Below are positions 28,880 through 37,259 of a stretch of DNA of 64,000 bases, one piece after another. The translations under genes and the position numbers were made by a program. Origin of the DNA: Bacteroidota bacterium (GTDB taxonomy: Bacteria; Bacteroidota; Bacteroidia; AKYH767-A; OLB10); assembly GCA_016714535.1 (NCBI GenBank), contig JADKDR010000002.1, positions 248,001 to 312,000 of the forward strand, read 5' to 3'. Each line of letters starts with the position of its first letter. Positions within the stretch are counted from its first letter, which is position 1. The notes under the pieces are model-generated. The model ran no database searches and was not told where the DNA came from. It saw nothing but the letters and a program-made list of their open reading frames with translations.

Positions 28880-28913
28880 AAAGAGGGAACGAATAACATC
28901 ACCCTCTTTTTTT
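28880..28913 (+). terminator. Terminator-like hairpin downstream of asd
   Basis: AAAGAGGG (28880-28887) pairs with CCCTCTTT (28902-28909), with a 14-base loop, and the T-run continues to 28913. The T-run follows the stem on the plus strand; on the minus strand the same stem lies just after the asd stop codon. It may serve both directions. Confidence 0.5.
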
Positions 28914-28915
28914 AT

Positions 28916-29905
28916 TTACAACCAGTTTTTATCGGCAAGATACTCGGCAATCTGAATGGCATTGGTGGCAGCACCTTTGCGAAGGTTGTCGCTTACAATC
29001 CACATATTTAATGTGTTGGGGCGTGTTTCGTCTCTGCGGAGGCGACCAACGTATACTGCATCCGTATCATGGGCATTAAGCGGCATGGGGTACAATAGCT
29101 TTTCAGGATTATCCTGCACCACTATTCCGGGTGCAGCCTCAAGTAAATCGCGTACCTGTTGTAAGTCAAAATTGTTTTCAAATTCGATGTTAACCGATTC
29201 GCTATGCCCGCCCATTACCGGAATGCGCACGGCAGTAGCAGTAAGTTCTATGCTATGGTCGCCCAATATTTTTTTGGTTTCGTTTACCATTTTCATTTCT
29301 TCTTTGGTATATCCATTTTCCAAAAAAACATCAACCTGTGGTATCACATTCAAGTCAATTTTGTAAGCATAGGCTTTAGGCCCTTCTATTCCTGCACGTT
29401 CATTCATAAGTTGATCAACAGCTTTTTTGCCTGTGCCTGTTACACTTTGGTAAGTTGAAACTACCACACGTTTTACGTTAAGTACATCGTGCAAAGGTTT
29501 TAATGCCATAACCAATTGAATGGTGCTACAATTGGGGTTGGCAATAATTTTATCAGCTTGGGTAAGCACATGGGCATTTACTTCGGGTACAATGAGTTTA
29601 TTGGCGGCATTCATGCGCCATGCCGAACTGTTGTCGATAACGGTGGTTCCTGCAGCTGCAAACAAGGGAGCATATTGTAACGATGGTCCGCTACCGGCAC
29701 TGAATAGCGCTACATGCGGTTTCATAGCTATGGCATCATCTACACTTACCGTTTCATATTCTTGTTGGTTGTAGCTTATTTTTTTACCAACCGATTTTTC
29801 GGAAGCTACCGGTATAAGCTCGGTAACAGGAAAATTTCGTTCGCTCAGTATTTCCCGCATTTTGGTGCCCACAAGGCCAGTAACTCCTACTATTGCTACT
29901 TTCAT
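28916..29905 (-). CDS. asd: Aspartate-semialdehyde dehydrogenase
   Basis: Reduces aspartyl phosphate to aspartate semialdehyde with NADPH, at the branch point to lysine/diaminopimelate, threonine and methionine. The 329 residues have the normal length. A Rossmann nucleotide-binding loop is at 7-13 (GVTGLVG), the catalytic cysteine is C126 in NPNCSTIQ, and the active-site histidine is H234 in GGHSESVN. The SVTGTGKKAV substrate loop is conserved. Single gene, with its own intergenic regions on both sides. Confidence 0.97.
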   Translation of the reverse strand: MKVAIVGVTGLVGTKMREILSERNFPVTELIPVASEKSVGKKISYNQQEYETVSVDDAIAMKPHVALFSAGSGPSLQYAPLFAAAGTTVIDNSSAWRMNAANKLIVPEVNAHVLTQADKIIANPNCSTIQLVMALKPLHDVLNVKRVVVSTYQSVTGTGKKAVDQLMNERAGIEGPKAYAYKIDLNVIPQVDVFLENGYTKEEMKMVNETKKILGDHSIELTATAVRIPVMGGHSESVNIEFENNFDLQQVRDLLEAAPGIVVQDNPEKLLYPMPLNAHDTDAVYVGRLRRDETRPNTLNMWIVSDNLRKGAATNAIQIAEYLADKNWL

Positions 29906-30037
29906 ACGTATTTATCTTGATGGTTTATTTGAATGGCTATGACGTTATAAAAAAAGAAATGCTAAACATACCTGTACAACCTTCGATAGGAATAATACAT
30001 TTGGGTTATATCAGGTTTTTTATTTTGATTTTTTATA

Positions 30038-30553
30038 TCAACTAAAAATGGCTTTTAACTCGGTGGCTTCTTCCGGTTTCATTTTGCCTGCAAGTATTAA
30101 GCTCAATTCGCGCCTTCGTAAGGCACTTTCATATCGTTTGTGCTCTTCCTCGGTTTCGGGTATCAGTTCAGGTACGTGGATGGGTGCACCTATTTGATCT
30201 ACAGCTACAAAAGTATAGATGGCTTCGTTACATTTTATTTTTTTGTCATTCACATTATCTTCTACCCACACTTCAATATACACTTCCATGCTACTATTAA
30301 ATGCACGCGACACTTTTGCTTGCAGCGTAACTATTTGCCCCAACTTAATAGGTTGGTTAAAAGCTACATTGTTAACACTTGCAGTTACTACTACACGATG
30401 ACAATGCCTGTGCGCGCTTATGGCAGCCACTATATCCATCCAGTGTAACAGGCGGCCACCCATCAGGTTACCTAGTATATTTGTATCGTTGGGTAATACC
30501 AACTCGGTTTGTACAGTCAGTGATTCGCTGGCTGTAACTTTTTTTCTTGCCAT
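30038..30553 (-). CDS. Acyl-CoA thioesterase (hotdog fold, BACH type)
   Basis: Hydrolyses acyl-CoA to free acid and CoA. The 171 residues form a single hotdog domain, with the sequence NLMGGRLLHWMD (D40) characteristic of the YciA/BACH group, followed by the strand VVTASVNNVAF. A charged C-terminal tail (residues about 135-171) is common in Bacteroidota members. Substrate range is not predictable from sequence. The preceding and following intergenic regions suggest a single transcription unit. Confidence 0.9.
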   Translation of the reverse strand: MARKKVTASESLTVQTELVLPNDTNILGNLMGGRLLHWMDIVAAISAHRHCHRVVVTASVNNVAFNQPIKLGQIVTLQAKVSRAFNSSMEVYIEVWVEDNVNDKKIKCNEAIYTFVAVDQIGAPIHVPELIPETEEEHKRYESALRRRELSLILAGKMKPEEATELKAIFS

Positions 30554-30766
30554 GGTCTAAAAAATTTTCGCAAAAAGTATCGAATTGTTTATTCTTACTC
30601 TAATAGCTGCATCATTCGAATTCCTAATATTTGTATAAAGTTGTAAACTCGTTTGTTATAGCCACGGCCTCTTAAAGGTTCTTAATATTTAAGTTGTGTT
30701 TTTGCATTCAAAATTTGTTACTTCACGCCATCAAATGTATTTATTGAAATCTCCTATTTTTAGAAA

Positions 30767-31540
30767 ATGAATTCGCAAAATTTTGAAATAAAGTTACCTG
30801 TATTTGAAGGCCCTTTTGACCTGCTCTTATTTTTTATTGAACGCGATGAGCTCGATATTCACAACATTCCTATTGCATCGATAGCCAACGACTTTCTTGA
30901 TTATATGCATAAGATGGACCAGTTAAACATTGAGCTGGCAAGCGAGTTCATATTAGTAGCAGCTACCTTAATGCGTATTAAAGCAAAGATGCTGTTGCCA
31001 CGATATACCAAAGATGACCAGGGAAATGAAATAGATCCGCGTCAGGATTTGGTACAGCAACTGCTGGAGTATAAGCGATATAAGGAAGCGGCCGAGGAGT
31101 TTCGTGTGAAAGAAGAAGACCGCTTACAGCGTATTGAGCGCGGCAATATTCAAAATGACCTGGCACGCATAGCATTGGAAGCCGATCAGTATAATTATCA
31201 AAGCGAATTAGAGACGCTTACCCTGTTCAAATTACTCACCACCTTCGAAAAGGTGATGGACCGTTTTAAGAACAATGCACAGAATAACCATCATACCGTA
31301 GTTACCTATCCTTACACCGTAGAAAAAGAAAAGGATTTTTTGATATCGCTGGTTCGCAAAAAACCTCGTTGCAATTTTGTAGAGATATTTGAAGCCTGCG
31401 AAAATAAGTTGCATGCTATTTTTACGTTCCTCTCCCTGCTCGAGTTAATACAGCAAGGAGTGCTTTCTGTTGTTACCGGGGATGGGTTTAATAATTTTTG
31501 GATAAGCATTGCAGAGAATCAGGCTATCTATGCAAACTAA
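30767..31540 (+). CDS. scpA: Segregation and condensation protein A
   Basis: Kleisin subunit that joins SMC heads in the bacterial condensin complex; acts on the nucleoid. The 257 residues match the family. The N-terminal motif VFEGPFDLLLFFIERDELDIHNIPI is diagnostic (helical SMC-neck binding domain), the middle is a charged linker, and the C-terminal winged helix starts near residue 195. The next gene overlaps its end by 11 bases (ATG 31530), so the two are likely coupled. scpB is not adjacent. Confidence 0.95.
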   Translation: MNSQNFEIKLPVFEGPFDLLLFFIERDELDIHNIPIASIANDFLDYMHKMDQLNIELASEFILVAATLMRIKAKMLLPRYTKDDQGNEIDPRQDLVQQLLEYKRYKEAAEEFRVKEEDRLQRIERGNIQNDLARIALEADQYNYQSELETLTLFKLLTTFEKVMDRFKNNAQNNHHTVVTYPYTVEKEKDFLISLVRKKPRCNFVEIFEACENKLHAIFTFLSLLELIQQGVLSVVTGDGFNNFWISIAENQAIYAN

Positions 31541-32606
31541 CGATGATAGCATACTCCGCTCGTTTAATGTAGGCAAGGTATTCTTACCAATCCTGCTTGG
31601 TTTGGGTGTTGCTACCATACTCTTTATAAAGGATTTTGACCGCGCAGCATTTGAAGCTGTCAACTGGACGTGGTTCAGCACCTGGTGGATTTTTTTAGCC
31701 CTGCTAAGTGTTTGTGTGCGCGATTTATTTTACATGATTCGTATTCGCATCCTTACCGATAACCATCTTAGCTGGCGCAATAGCTTCAATGTAATTATGC
31801 TGTGGGAATTTGCCAGTGCAATTGTTCCTGGTATGTTGGGCAGCGGATTTTTCTTCGCCATTTTTATTCTCAATCGCGAAAAAATTAACATGGGTAAAAG
31901 TATTACTGCCATTATGTTTTCTAGTTTTTTAGATGGCGTTTTTTTAGCAGTGATGGCTCCTCTATTATATTTTACAATTGGGAAGAGTGCATTATTCAAT
32001 TCGGTAATCAGCAATAACCAGCAGATGACGTTAAGCTTTGGTGCCGGTTTTTTTTATACCTTTTGGTCAGTTTATTTTATCATACTTGCTTATAAATTAT
32101 TTGTTGCTTACGCCTTATTTGTAAATCCTCATTTTGTAAAACACATCCTGGTAAAAACCTTTAGCCTGCCACTACTTAAACGGTGGAAAGAAAATGCCGT
32201 AGAAACCGGAGAACAATTGCTAATAGCAAGCAAAGGATTGCAGGACAAAACGTTTAATTACTGGATGGGCGCACTCTTTACAACTTTTGTTACCTGGACA
32301 GCGCGTTACTCTATTGTAAATTGCATACTCAATGCTTTTTCACCGGTCGAGTTGGATCACCTTGTCATCTATGCACGGCAGGTTATTATGGGAATCATTG
32401 TATTGTTTAGTCCAACACCCGGTGGCAGCGGCATTGCTGAATATATATTTACAAAATTCCTGAGCGACTTTATTGGAGTGGGTCTGGCACCTTCGCTTGC
32501 ATTGCTATGGAGGCTTTTAAGCTATTATCCTTATCTCATAATTGGTGCTATTATTTTGCCGCGATGGGTAAGGCGGAGAGTGATGAAGCACCAACATACT
32601 AAGTAG
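31530..32606 (+). CDS. Flippase-like membrane protein (UPF0104/LPG synthase TM family)
   Basis: About 358 residues from ATG 31530; the upstream ATG 31509 would lengthen the scpA overlap to 32 bases and adds no conserved residues. It has about eight transmembrane segments and the family signature FSPTPGGSGIAEYIF near the C-terminus. Relatives include the membrane domain of MprF (lysylphosphatidylglycerol synthase) and the archaeal AglD; they are thought to move or transfer lipids or lipid-linked sugars. There is no catalytic aminoacyl transferase domain here, so the specific substrate is unknown. Basic residues end the protein (RWVRRRVMKH). Confidence 0.85.
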   Translation: MQTNDDSILRSFNVGKVFLPILLGLGVATILFIKDFDRAAFEAVNWTWFSTWWIFLALLSVCVRDLFYMIRIRILTDNHLSWRNSFNVIMLWEFASAIVPGMLGSGFFFAIFILNREKINMGKSITAIMFSSFLDGVFLAVMAPLLYFTIGKSALFNSVISNNQQMTLSFGAGFFYTFWSVYFIILAYKLFVAYALFVNPHFVKHILVKTFSLPLLKRWKENAVETGEQLLIASKGLQDKTFNYWMGALFTTFVTWTARYSIVNCILNAFSPVELDHLVIYARQVIMGIIVLFSPTPGGSGIAEYIFTKFLSDFIGVGLAPSLALLWRLLSYYPYLIIGAIILPRWVRRRVMKHQHTK

Positions 32607-33077
32607 TTGTAGCAGTATTTCTTTGCTTCAAAAGGTATTCTGCAATTATTTTTTTATCCGAGGGAATTTTGATTTCTATTTTCTTTACCCTTCACATAAT
32701 TGCAATCATTTTTTTCACCAATCAAGAGGCGGTTTAAGATTTATCCCGTTGTCATTTTATAGTGAGTTTTCCGATGACCATCGTTAATCATCCAACCGTG
32801 TAGACTCAATTGCCCCAGGGCAATTGAACTAGACCTTGATTCGTAACTATAGCCTGCAAGAATGCTTTGCCTTTCAAAAATTTGCTCTTAAAAAATTCTA
32901 AATACAAGTCTTAAACAGGCTCTAAACTGAAAGTGGTTTGCACTTTAAATTTTGGTAAGGAAGCTTAAAAAAAAATACCGTTGTTGTGTTTTTATCCTGC
33001 TTCAATGCATATCTATTTTACCAACATTAATTTTCGATAAAAGGTATAATGCACATGAAATGAAAAATCGAAGATGC
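32607..33077. other. Intergenic region between convergent genes
   Basis: About 470 bases without a gene. A perfect 10-bp palindromic stem, TCAATTGCCC / GGGCAATTGA with a 2-base centre, lies at 32806-32827; it has no T-run. No other structure was noticed. Confidence 0.7.
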
Positions 33078-35669
33078 TTAATCAATCTTAATTATTTTTT
33101 CTCTATGTAAACTGATGCCATCCATGTCAAGCAGATGCAAATAGTAAACCCCTTGATTTAAAAATTCTAAATTTAATTGATTTGAAAATTTGCCTTCAAA
33201 AATTTGTCGACCCGACAAATCAAAAATTGCAATTTTGGAACAATCAACACTGCTTTCAATATTCAACATATACTTGGTTGGGTTTGGATAAATAGTTATG
33301 TGCGCTTCGTTATGTAACAACGAAGGCAACTTGCATGGTACTTTGACTTGTACTTCAGTAGATGTTCGGCTGCACCCATTCGGTTTTGTAACTCTTACGG
33401 TATACTTTCCAGCGGTTTTGACAGTGTATGTTTGCAATGTTGCATTTGCAATCACATTATTATTCTTGCGCCATTGATACGTGCCTACTCCATTGGTTTG
33501 AAGTTTTACACTATCGCCATTGCAAAAAGTAGTGCTACCCAAGGGAGTAAGTGTTATGGCAGGGTTTGGTTGTACCACCACGGCTTTGGTTGCAGACTCA
33601 ACGCTGCATCCATCAGTATTAGTAATTTTTACCGAATATTTTCCTGCTGTGGTTGCGGTATAGCTGCTTGATGTTGCGCCATTAATAGGAGTGCTTCCTT
33701 TGTACCATTGGTAGGTATAAGAGCCTGCATTTGTTGTAAACTTTACACTATCGCCATTACAAAACGTGGTAGAGGCACTAGTATCTATTTTTGCATTTGC
33801 ATATTTCACTACCAGTTTAGGTCTGCGCGAGGGTGTACCATAATCACCCGATGCAAAATGTACTGCGCCTACAGGATTGCCGGCTTCGTTATACCGTGCA
33901 AGCATCCATCCATTATTATCTGCTGGGTGCAGCGACCATTGCTTAACTGAATTCCGAACGTCAATATTTTTAACATCCTGATAGGAGGTAGTGCCATCCG
34001 CTATTTCTATTCTGCCTAAATCTTTAAAGGCTGGTTGTGTATTCCAGGTTACGGTTTGTTCATTCCATGGTTGGGTAATTTGTCTTATGACAAAAGATTT
34101 ATGTATAGTGCCGTAAGTTGAAAGACTGTCGCTGTATAAGCTGAGTTTTGCACTTATAATTGGGACACCGGCAGGAATGGAGTTTAAGTTAAACTTTATC
34201 AAAGTGCGATACAACGGATTTCCTGTAACATAATTAATTGCAAGAAGCGAAGGGGTATTTCCATAGTTAGTATTTGGTTGCGATTTTTCAATGTAAGCAT
34301 CAATTCCTGATGCATTAGGTTGAAGTACTTGGGTAACCGAAGGTAAGCTTGCCGATGATTTTGCTACCAATACCGTAGTGTTCGATTTTTTGGTACAACC
34401 TTGGGCACTTGTTGCAATGCAATAGTAACTGCCGCTCTCCGGAACAAAGAGTGTATTGGTTTCAGAAATAGGATACACGTAATTGGTTTTGTACCATTTG
34501 TAGCTCGCACCATTGGTTGCAGTAGCTGTAAAGTCTAATCCATTGCCACTACATAGGTTTAGTGTGCCTGAGGGCGAAATGGAAATAGTTGGATTTGCGA
34601 AATAGCTAATTGAAACAGGTTGGCTCACACTGCATTGTAATCCACCGGTAACAACCGTATAGCTGCCTGCGGTTTTCACGTAAATATTTTGTTGAGTAGC
34701 GTTGGCAATATTAATATTGTTTTTTTTCCATTGGTAACTTACAGCGCTATTGCATGATAATAATAGAGAATCTCCCGGGCAGCCAAGCGTATCATATGCT
34801 GTAATTTTCGGTCCGGTTAACACAGAAACCACAATGCTATTTGATGAAGTAACAGAGCATCCATTTGAGTTATAATATCCCATTTTGTATGTGCCTGCTA
34901 ATTTTGCGTTGTAATTGTTTTGGTTTGCATTTGCTATTATACTACCGTTGCGCTCCCAAAAATAATTTGGCCACGCGCCATTTACAGTAAGGTTTACACT
35001 GTCGCCATTGCAAATGGTTGTGTTTCCTAAGGCTGATATTACAGGTGCCGGAGGCAATGTGGTTGTTATATTTATGGTATCGGTTGTTAATTCGGTGCCA
35101 CAAGCCAAAGTTAGCTTGTAGTAATATTTTCCTTTGTCAGGATTTACTAACTCATGATAACTTGTAGGATGTATTGCTCCATCTTTATACCAATTACCCG
35201 TGCGGTTTGGTACATTATATAACAATGCATAAAAAACTATTGGGATTAAAAATTTTCTGCAACCGAAATTATATTCCCAGTATGGAATTTTATTTCCGGG
35301 CAATAAAGTAAGATTAGTACCTATCATATAATAATCAAAACCATAAGTAAATCCTGTATTGTTATCTGTAGCAGTAATATTTACGCGGTTACAATAACTC
35401 GATGAATATGTAAGCGAAGTTACCCCCGAAGCCAGAAGATTATGTATCATACCTCCGTTTTGGTTAAATGCTGTATAGTCTTCGTCATACCAATCATAGG
35501 TATAATTAGGGTCGGGGCTATTTATTGTTAAAGTGACATAAGCAGTGCCATTACAAAAGTCATTTTGTGCAGGAGTAGCTGTCACCAAGGGTTGCTGCGC
35601 TGCCACGGTGTAAGTGGTTACAATAAGTAAGGCAAATACTAACCAAAAAGATGATGTTGTTTTTTTCAT
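33078..35669 (-). CDS. T9SS cargo protein with Ig-like repeats around a DNRLRE domain
   Basis: 863 residues with a signal peptide (LVFALLIVTTYTVAAQ). Ig/PKD-like repeats share the pattern FCNGDSVxLxxxG...YxWxxNxxxIxxA...AGxYxV...GC; three lie before and two after a central DNRLRE domain (about residues 440-625, WNEQTVTWNTQPAF, IDVRNSVKQWS, RRPKLVVKYA). The last 80 residues are a T9SS type-A sorting domain (ITIYPNPTKYMLNIE to HREKIIKID). Surface exposure and adhesion are inferred; DNRLRE is found in carbohydrate-associated secreted proteins. Repeats are similar even at the DNA level (for example TTACACTATCGCCATT at 33506 and 33745), so assembly errors are possible. Confidence 0.88.
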   Translation of the reverse strand: MKKTTSSFWLVFALLIVTTYTVAAQQPLVTATPAQNDFCNGTAYVTLTINSPDPNYTYDWYDEDYTAFNQNGGMIHNLLASGVTSLTYSSSYCNRVNITATDNNTGFTYGFDYYMIGTNLTLLPGNKIPYWEYNFGCRKFLIPIVFYALLYNVPNRTGNWYKDGAIHPTSYHELVNPDKGKYYYKLTLACGTELTTDTINITTTLPPAPVISALGNTTICNGDSVNLTVNGAWPNYFWERNGSIIANANQNNYNAKLAGTYKMGYYNSNGCSVTSSNSIVVSVLTGPKITAYDTLGCPGDSLLLSCNSAVSYQWKKNNINIANATQQNIYVKTAGSYTVVTGGLQCSVSQPVSISYFANPTISISPSGTLNLCSGNGLDFTATATNGASYKWYKTNYVYPISETNTLFVPESGSYYCIATSAQGCTKKSNTTVLVAKSSASLPSVTQVLQPNASGIDAYIEKSQPNTNYGNTPSLLAINYVTGNPLYRTLIKFNLNSIPAGVPIISAKLSLYSDSLSTYGTIHKSFVIRQITQPWNEQTVTWNTQPAFKDLGRIEIADGTTSYQDVKNIDVRNSVKQWSLHPADNNGWMLARYNEAGNPVGAVHFASGDYGTPSRRPKLVVKYANAKIDTSASTTFCNGDSVKFTTNAGSYTYQWYKGSTPINGATSSSYTATTAGKYSVKITNTDGCSVESATKAVVVQPNPAITLTPLGSTTFCNGDSVKLQTNGVGTYQWRKNNNVIANATLQTYTVKTAGKYTVRVTKPNGCSRTSTEVQVKVPCKLPSLLHNEAHITIYPNPTKYMLNIESSVDCSKIAIFDLSGRQIFEGKFSNQLNLEFLNQGVYYLHLLDMDGISLHREKIIKID

Positions 35670-36316
35670 AATGGTAAGTTTTTAAAATTTGAATTGAGGT
35701 TAGGAGCTTTCTTTTGGCATCAAATATCATGCTATTTAATAAACAGATTGTCGCGGGGCTGCGGGCTTCCTGCAGCAAGAAATGGTTGGCATTTTTTTTC
35801 TTTCACAAATTTATTGCTCAGCATTTCTTTCTTCGTTTAATAATGCAATATGGCATTGCATTTCGGCACCAATACACCCCAAACCATTTATGGGGCTTGC
35901 CTTTGCTCGGCTTGGGCTTTTTGTTTAAAGCGAATTTTTGTACATAAGTGCAACATATCTCACCTACCATCACATCTAGCAGAAATTTTTCATAGTCCGG
36001 TAGTTAGCAGTAAAATAAAAAAAGCAAATCATCATTTCGTATTTTATCAAAGAGCAAATGCATGCTTTCTAAAATGGCCAATAGCTAATTTGTTGTGTCT
36101 TCTATTTTGGTCGTGCAAAAGTGTTAGTGTATAAATCTTTAGCATGAATTAAATTTGCTTCTATTATGCCTAACTATTTTTTTGACTTGCAAATAGTCGC
36201 ATACGGCAACCTGAATTTTAATTTTACAACACGTATAGTTATTGATACGAGGCTAGCAAAAGAAACATCACTCCTAAGATTGTAAGATCATTGCTATAAG
36301 CTGGTTGGCCTCATAC
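35670..36316. other. Intergenic region between divergent genes
   Basis: About 650 bases without a convincing gene; the short plus-strand frames have no family resemblance. A hairpin AATGCAA/TTGCATT lies at 35842-35862. No full-consensus promoter for the minus-strand gene was found. Confidence 0.6.
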
Positions 36317-36347
36317 TGTGGGCTCTGCATTATATTTCATAGTTTTG
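36317..36347 (+). promoter_or_regulatory. Candidate promoter of rsmI
   Basis: TAGTTTTG at 36340-36347 fits TAnnTTTG exactly. At 19 bases upstream is TGTG (36317-36320), one base from TTTG. The rsmI ATG is 29 bases downstream. Confidence 0.5.
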
Positions 36348-36376
36348 TGAGCAAATTGGTTTTGTAATTATTCATC

Positions 36377-37048
36377 ATGTCCAAGCTCATTCTCATACCA
36401 ACTCCCATTGGCAACCTAGGCGATATTACATTGCGTGCCATAGAAACCATTAAAACATGCGACTTTTTGTATGCCGAAGATACCCGCACTACACTTAATT
36501 TATTGAAGCATCTTCAAATCGAAAAAAAGTTATTTTCATTTCACATAAACAATGAACATAAGGTTTTGCAAAATGCCATAAGCCATATACAACAGGCAAC
36601 TATGGTTGGTCTTGTAAGTGATGCCGGCACTCCGGCCATTAGCGATCCTGGTTTTTTGCTGGTGCGTGCATGTATTCAAAATAATATTGATGTAGAAACT
36701 TTGCCTGGCCCTACGGCATTTGTTCCTGCTCTTGTTAATTCAGGATTTCCCTGCGACCGTTTTTGTTTCGAAGGGTTTCTTCCGGTTAAAAAAGGGCGGA
36801 CTACACGCCTCAAAGAGTTGAGTGAAGAAAAGCGTACGGTTATCCTTTATGAGTCGCCACACCGGCTTGAAAAGTTGTTGATACAAATTTATGAAATGAT
36901 GGGTGCAGAAAAGGAAATTTGTGTATGTAGAGAAATTAGCAAATTGTACGAAGAAACCCGAAGAGGCCACGTTAGTGAGCTTTTGGAGCATTTTAAGGCC
37001 AATCCTGCCCGTGGCGAAATTGTGGTGTTATTAAGAGGTTGTTCATAA
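36377..37048 (+). CDS. rsmI: 16S rRNA (cytidine-1402-2'-O)-methyltransferase RsmI
   Basis: Methylates the ribose of C1402 in 16S rRNA at the decoding centre, using S-adenosylmethionine. The 223 residues belong to the tetrapyrrole-methylase fold, with the TPIGNLGDITLRA N-terminal motif, the YAEDTRTT segment, the VSDAGTPAISDPG loop and LPGPTAFVPAL. It lacks the short C-terminal extension of the E. coli enzyme (286 residues), as is common in this phylum. Single gene preceded by a good promoter candidate. Confidence 0.95.
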   Translation: MSKLILIPTPIGNLGDITLRAIETIKTCDFLYAEDTRTTLNLLKHLQIEKKLFSFHINNEHKVLQNAISHIQQATMVGLVSDAGTPAISDPGFLLVRACIQNNIDVETLPGPTAFVPALVNSGFPCDRFCFEGFLPVKKGRTTRLKELSEEKRTVILYESPHRLEKLLIQIYEMMGAEKEICVCREISKLYEETRRGHVSELLEHFKANPARGEIVVLLRGCS

Positions 37049-37088
37049 AGTGTGAACTTTTAATGAGCTTAGGGGAGTGTTAATATTA

Positions 37089-37119
37089 TTTAGGCAAACA
37101 ACCGTTTTTTTTATATTTT
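37089..37119 (+). promoter_or_regulatory. Candidate promoter of the lytic transglycosylase gene
   Basis: TTTA (37089-37092), 19 bases, then TATATTTT (37112-37119); each box is one base from the TTTG / TAnnTTTG consensus. It leaves a leader of about 135 bases before ATG 37260. Confidence 0.4.
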
Positions 37120-37259
37120 CGCAGTTCGGTTTCTAACCGTTCATCTCTTTAAACTTTTTCGTTTATTAATTCCTTTACCTTGTTTGGTCAATCAATATTT
37201 GATCATTCAAATCCGTCACATAGGTATTGATATTCTGAAAATCTTAAAAAACAAAGTCT

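Noticed and set aside
35714..36134. Two plus-strand ORFs (77 and 94 codons) between the Ig/DNRLRE gene and rsmI
   Set aside because: No family match, odd residue mixture (Phe, His, Cys-rich) and no start-site context.
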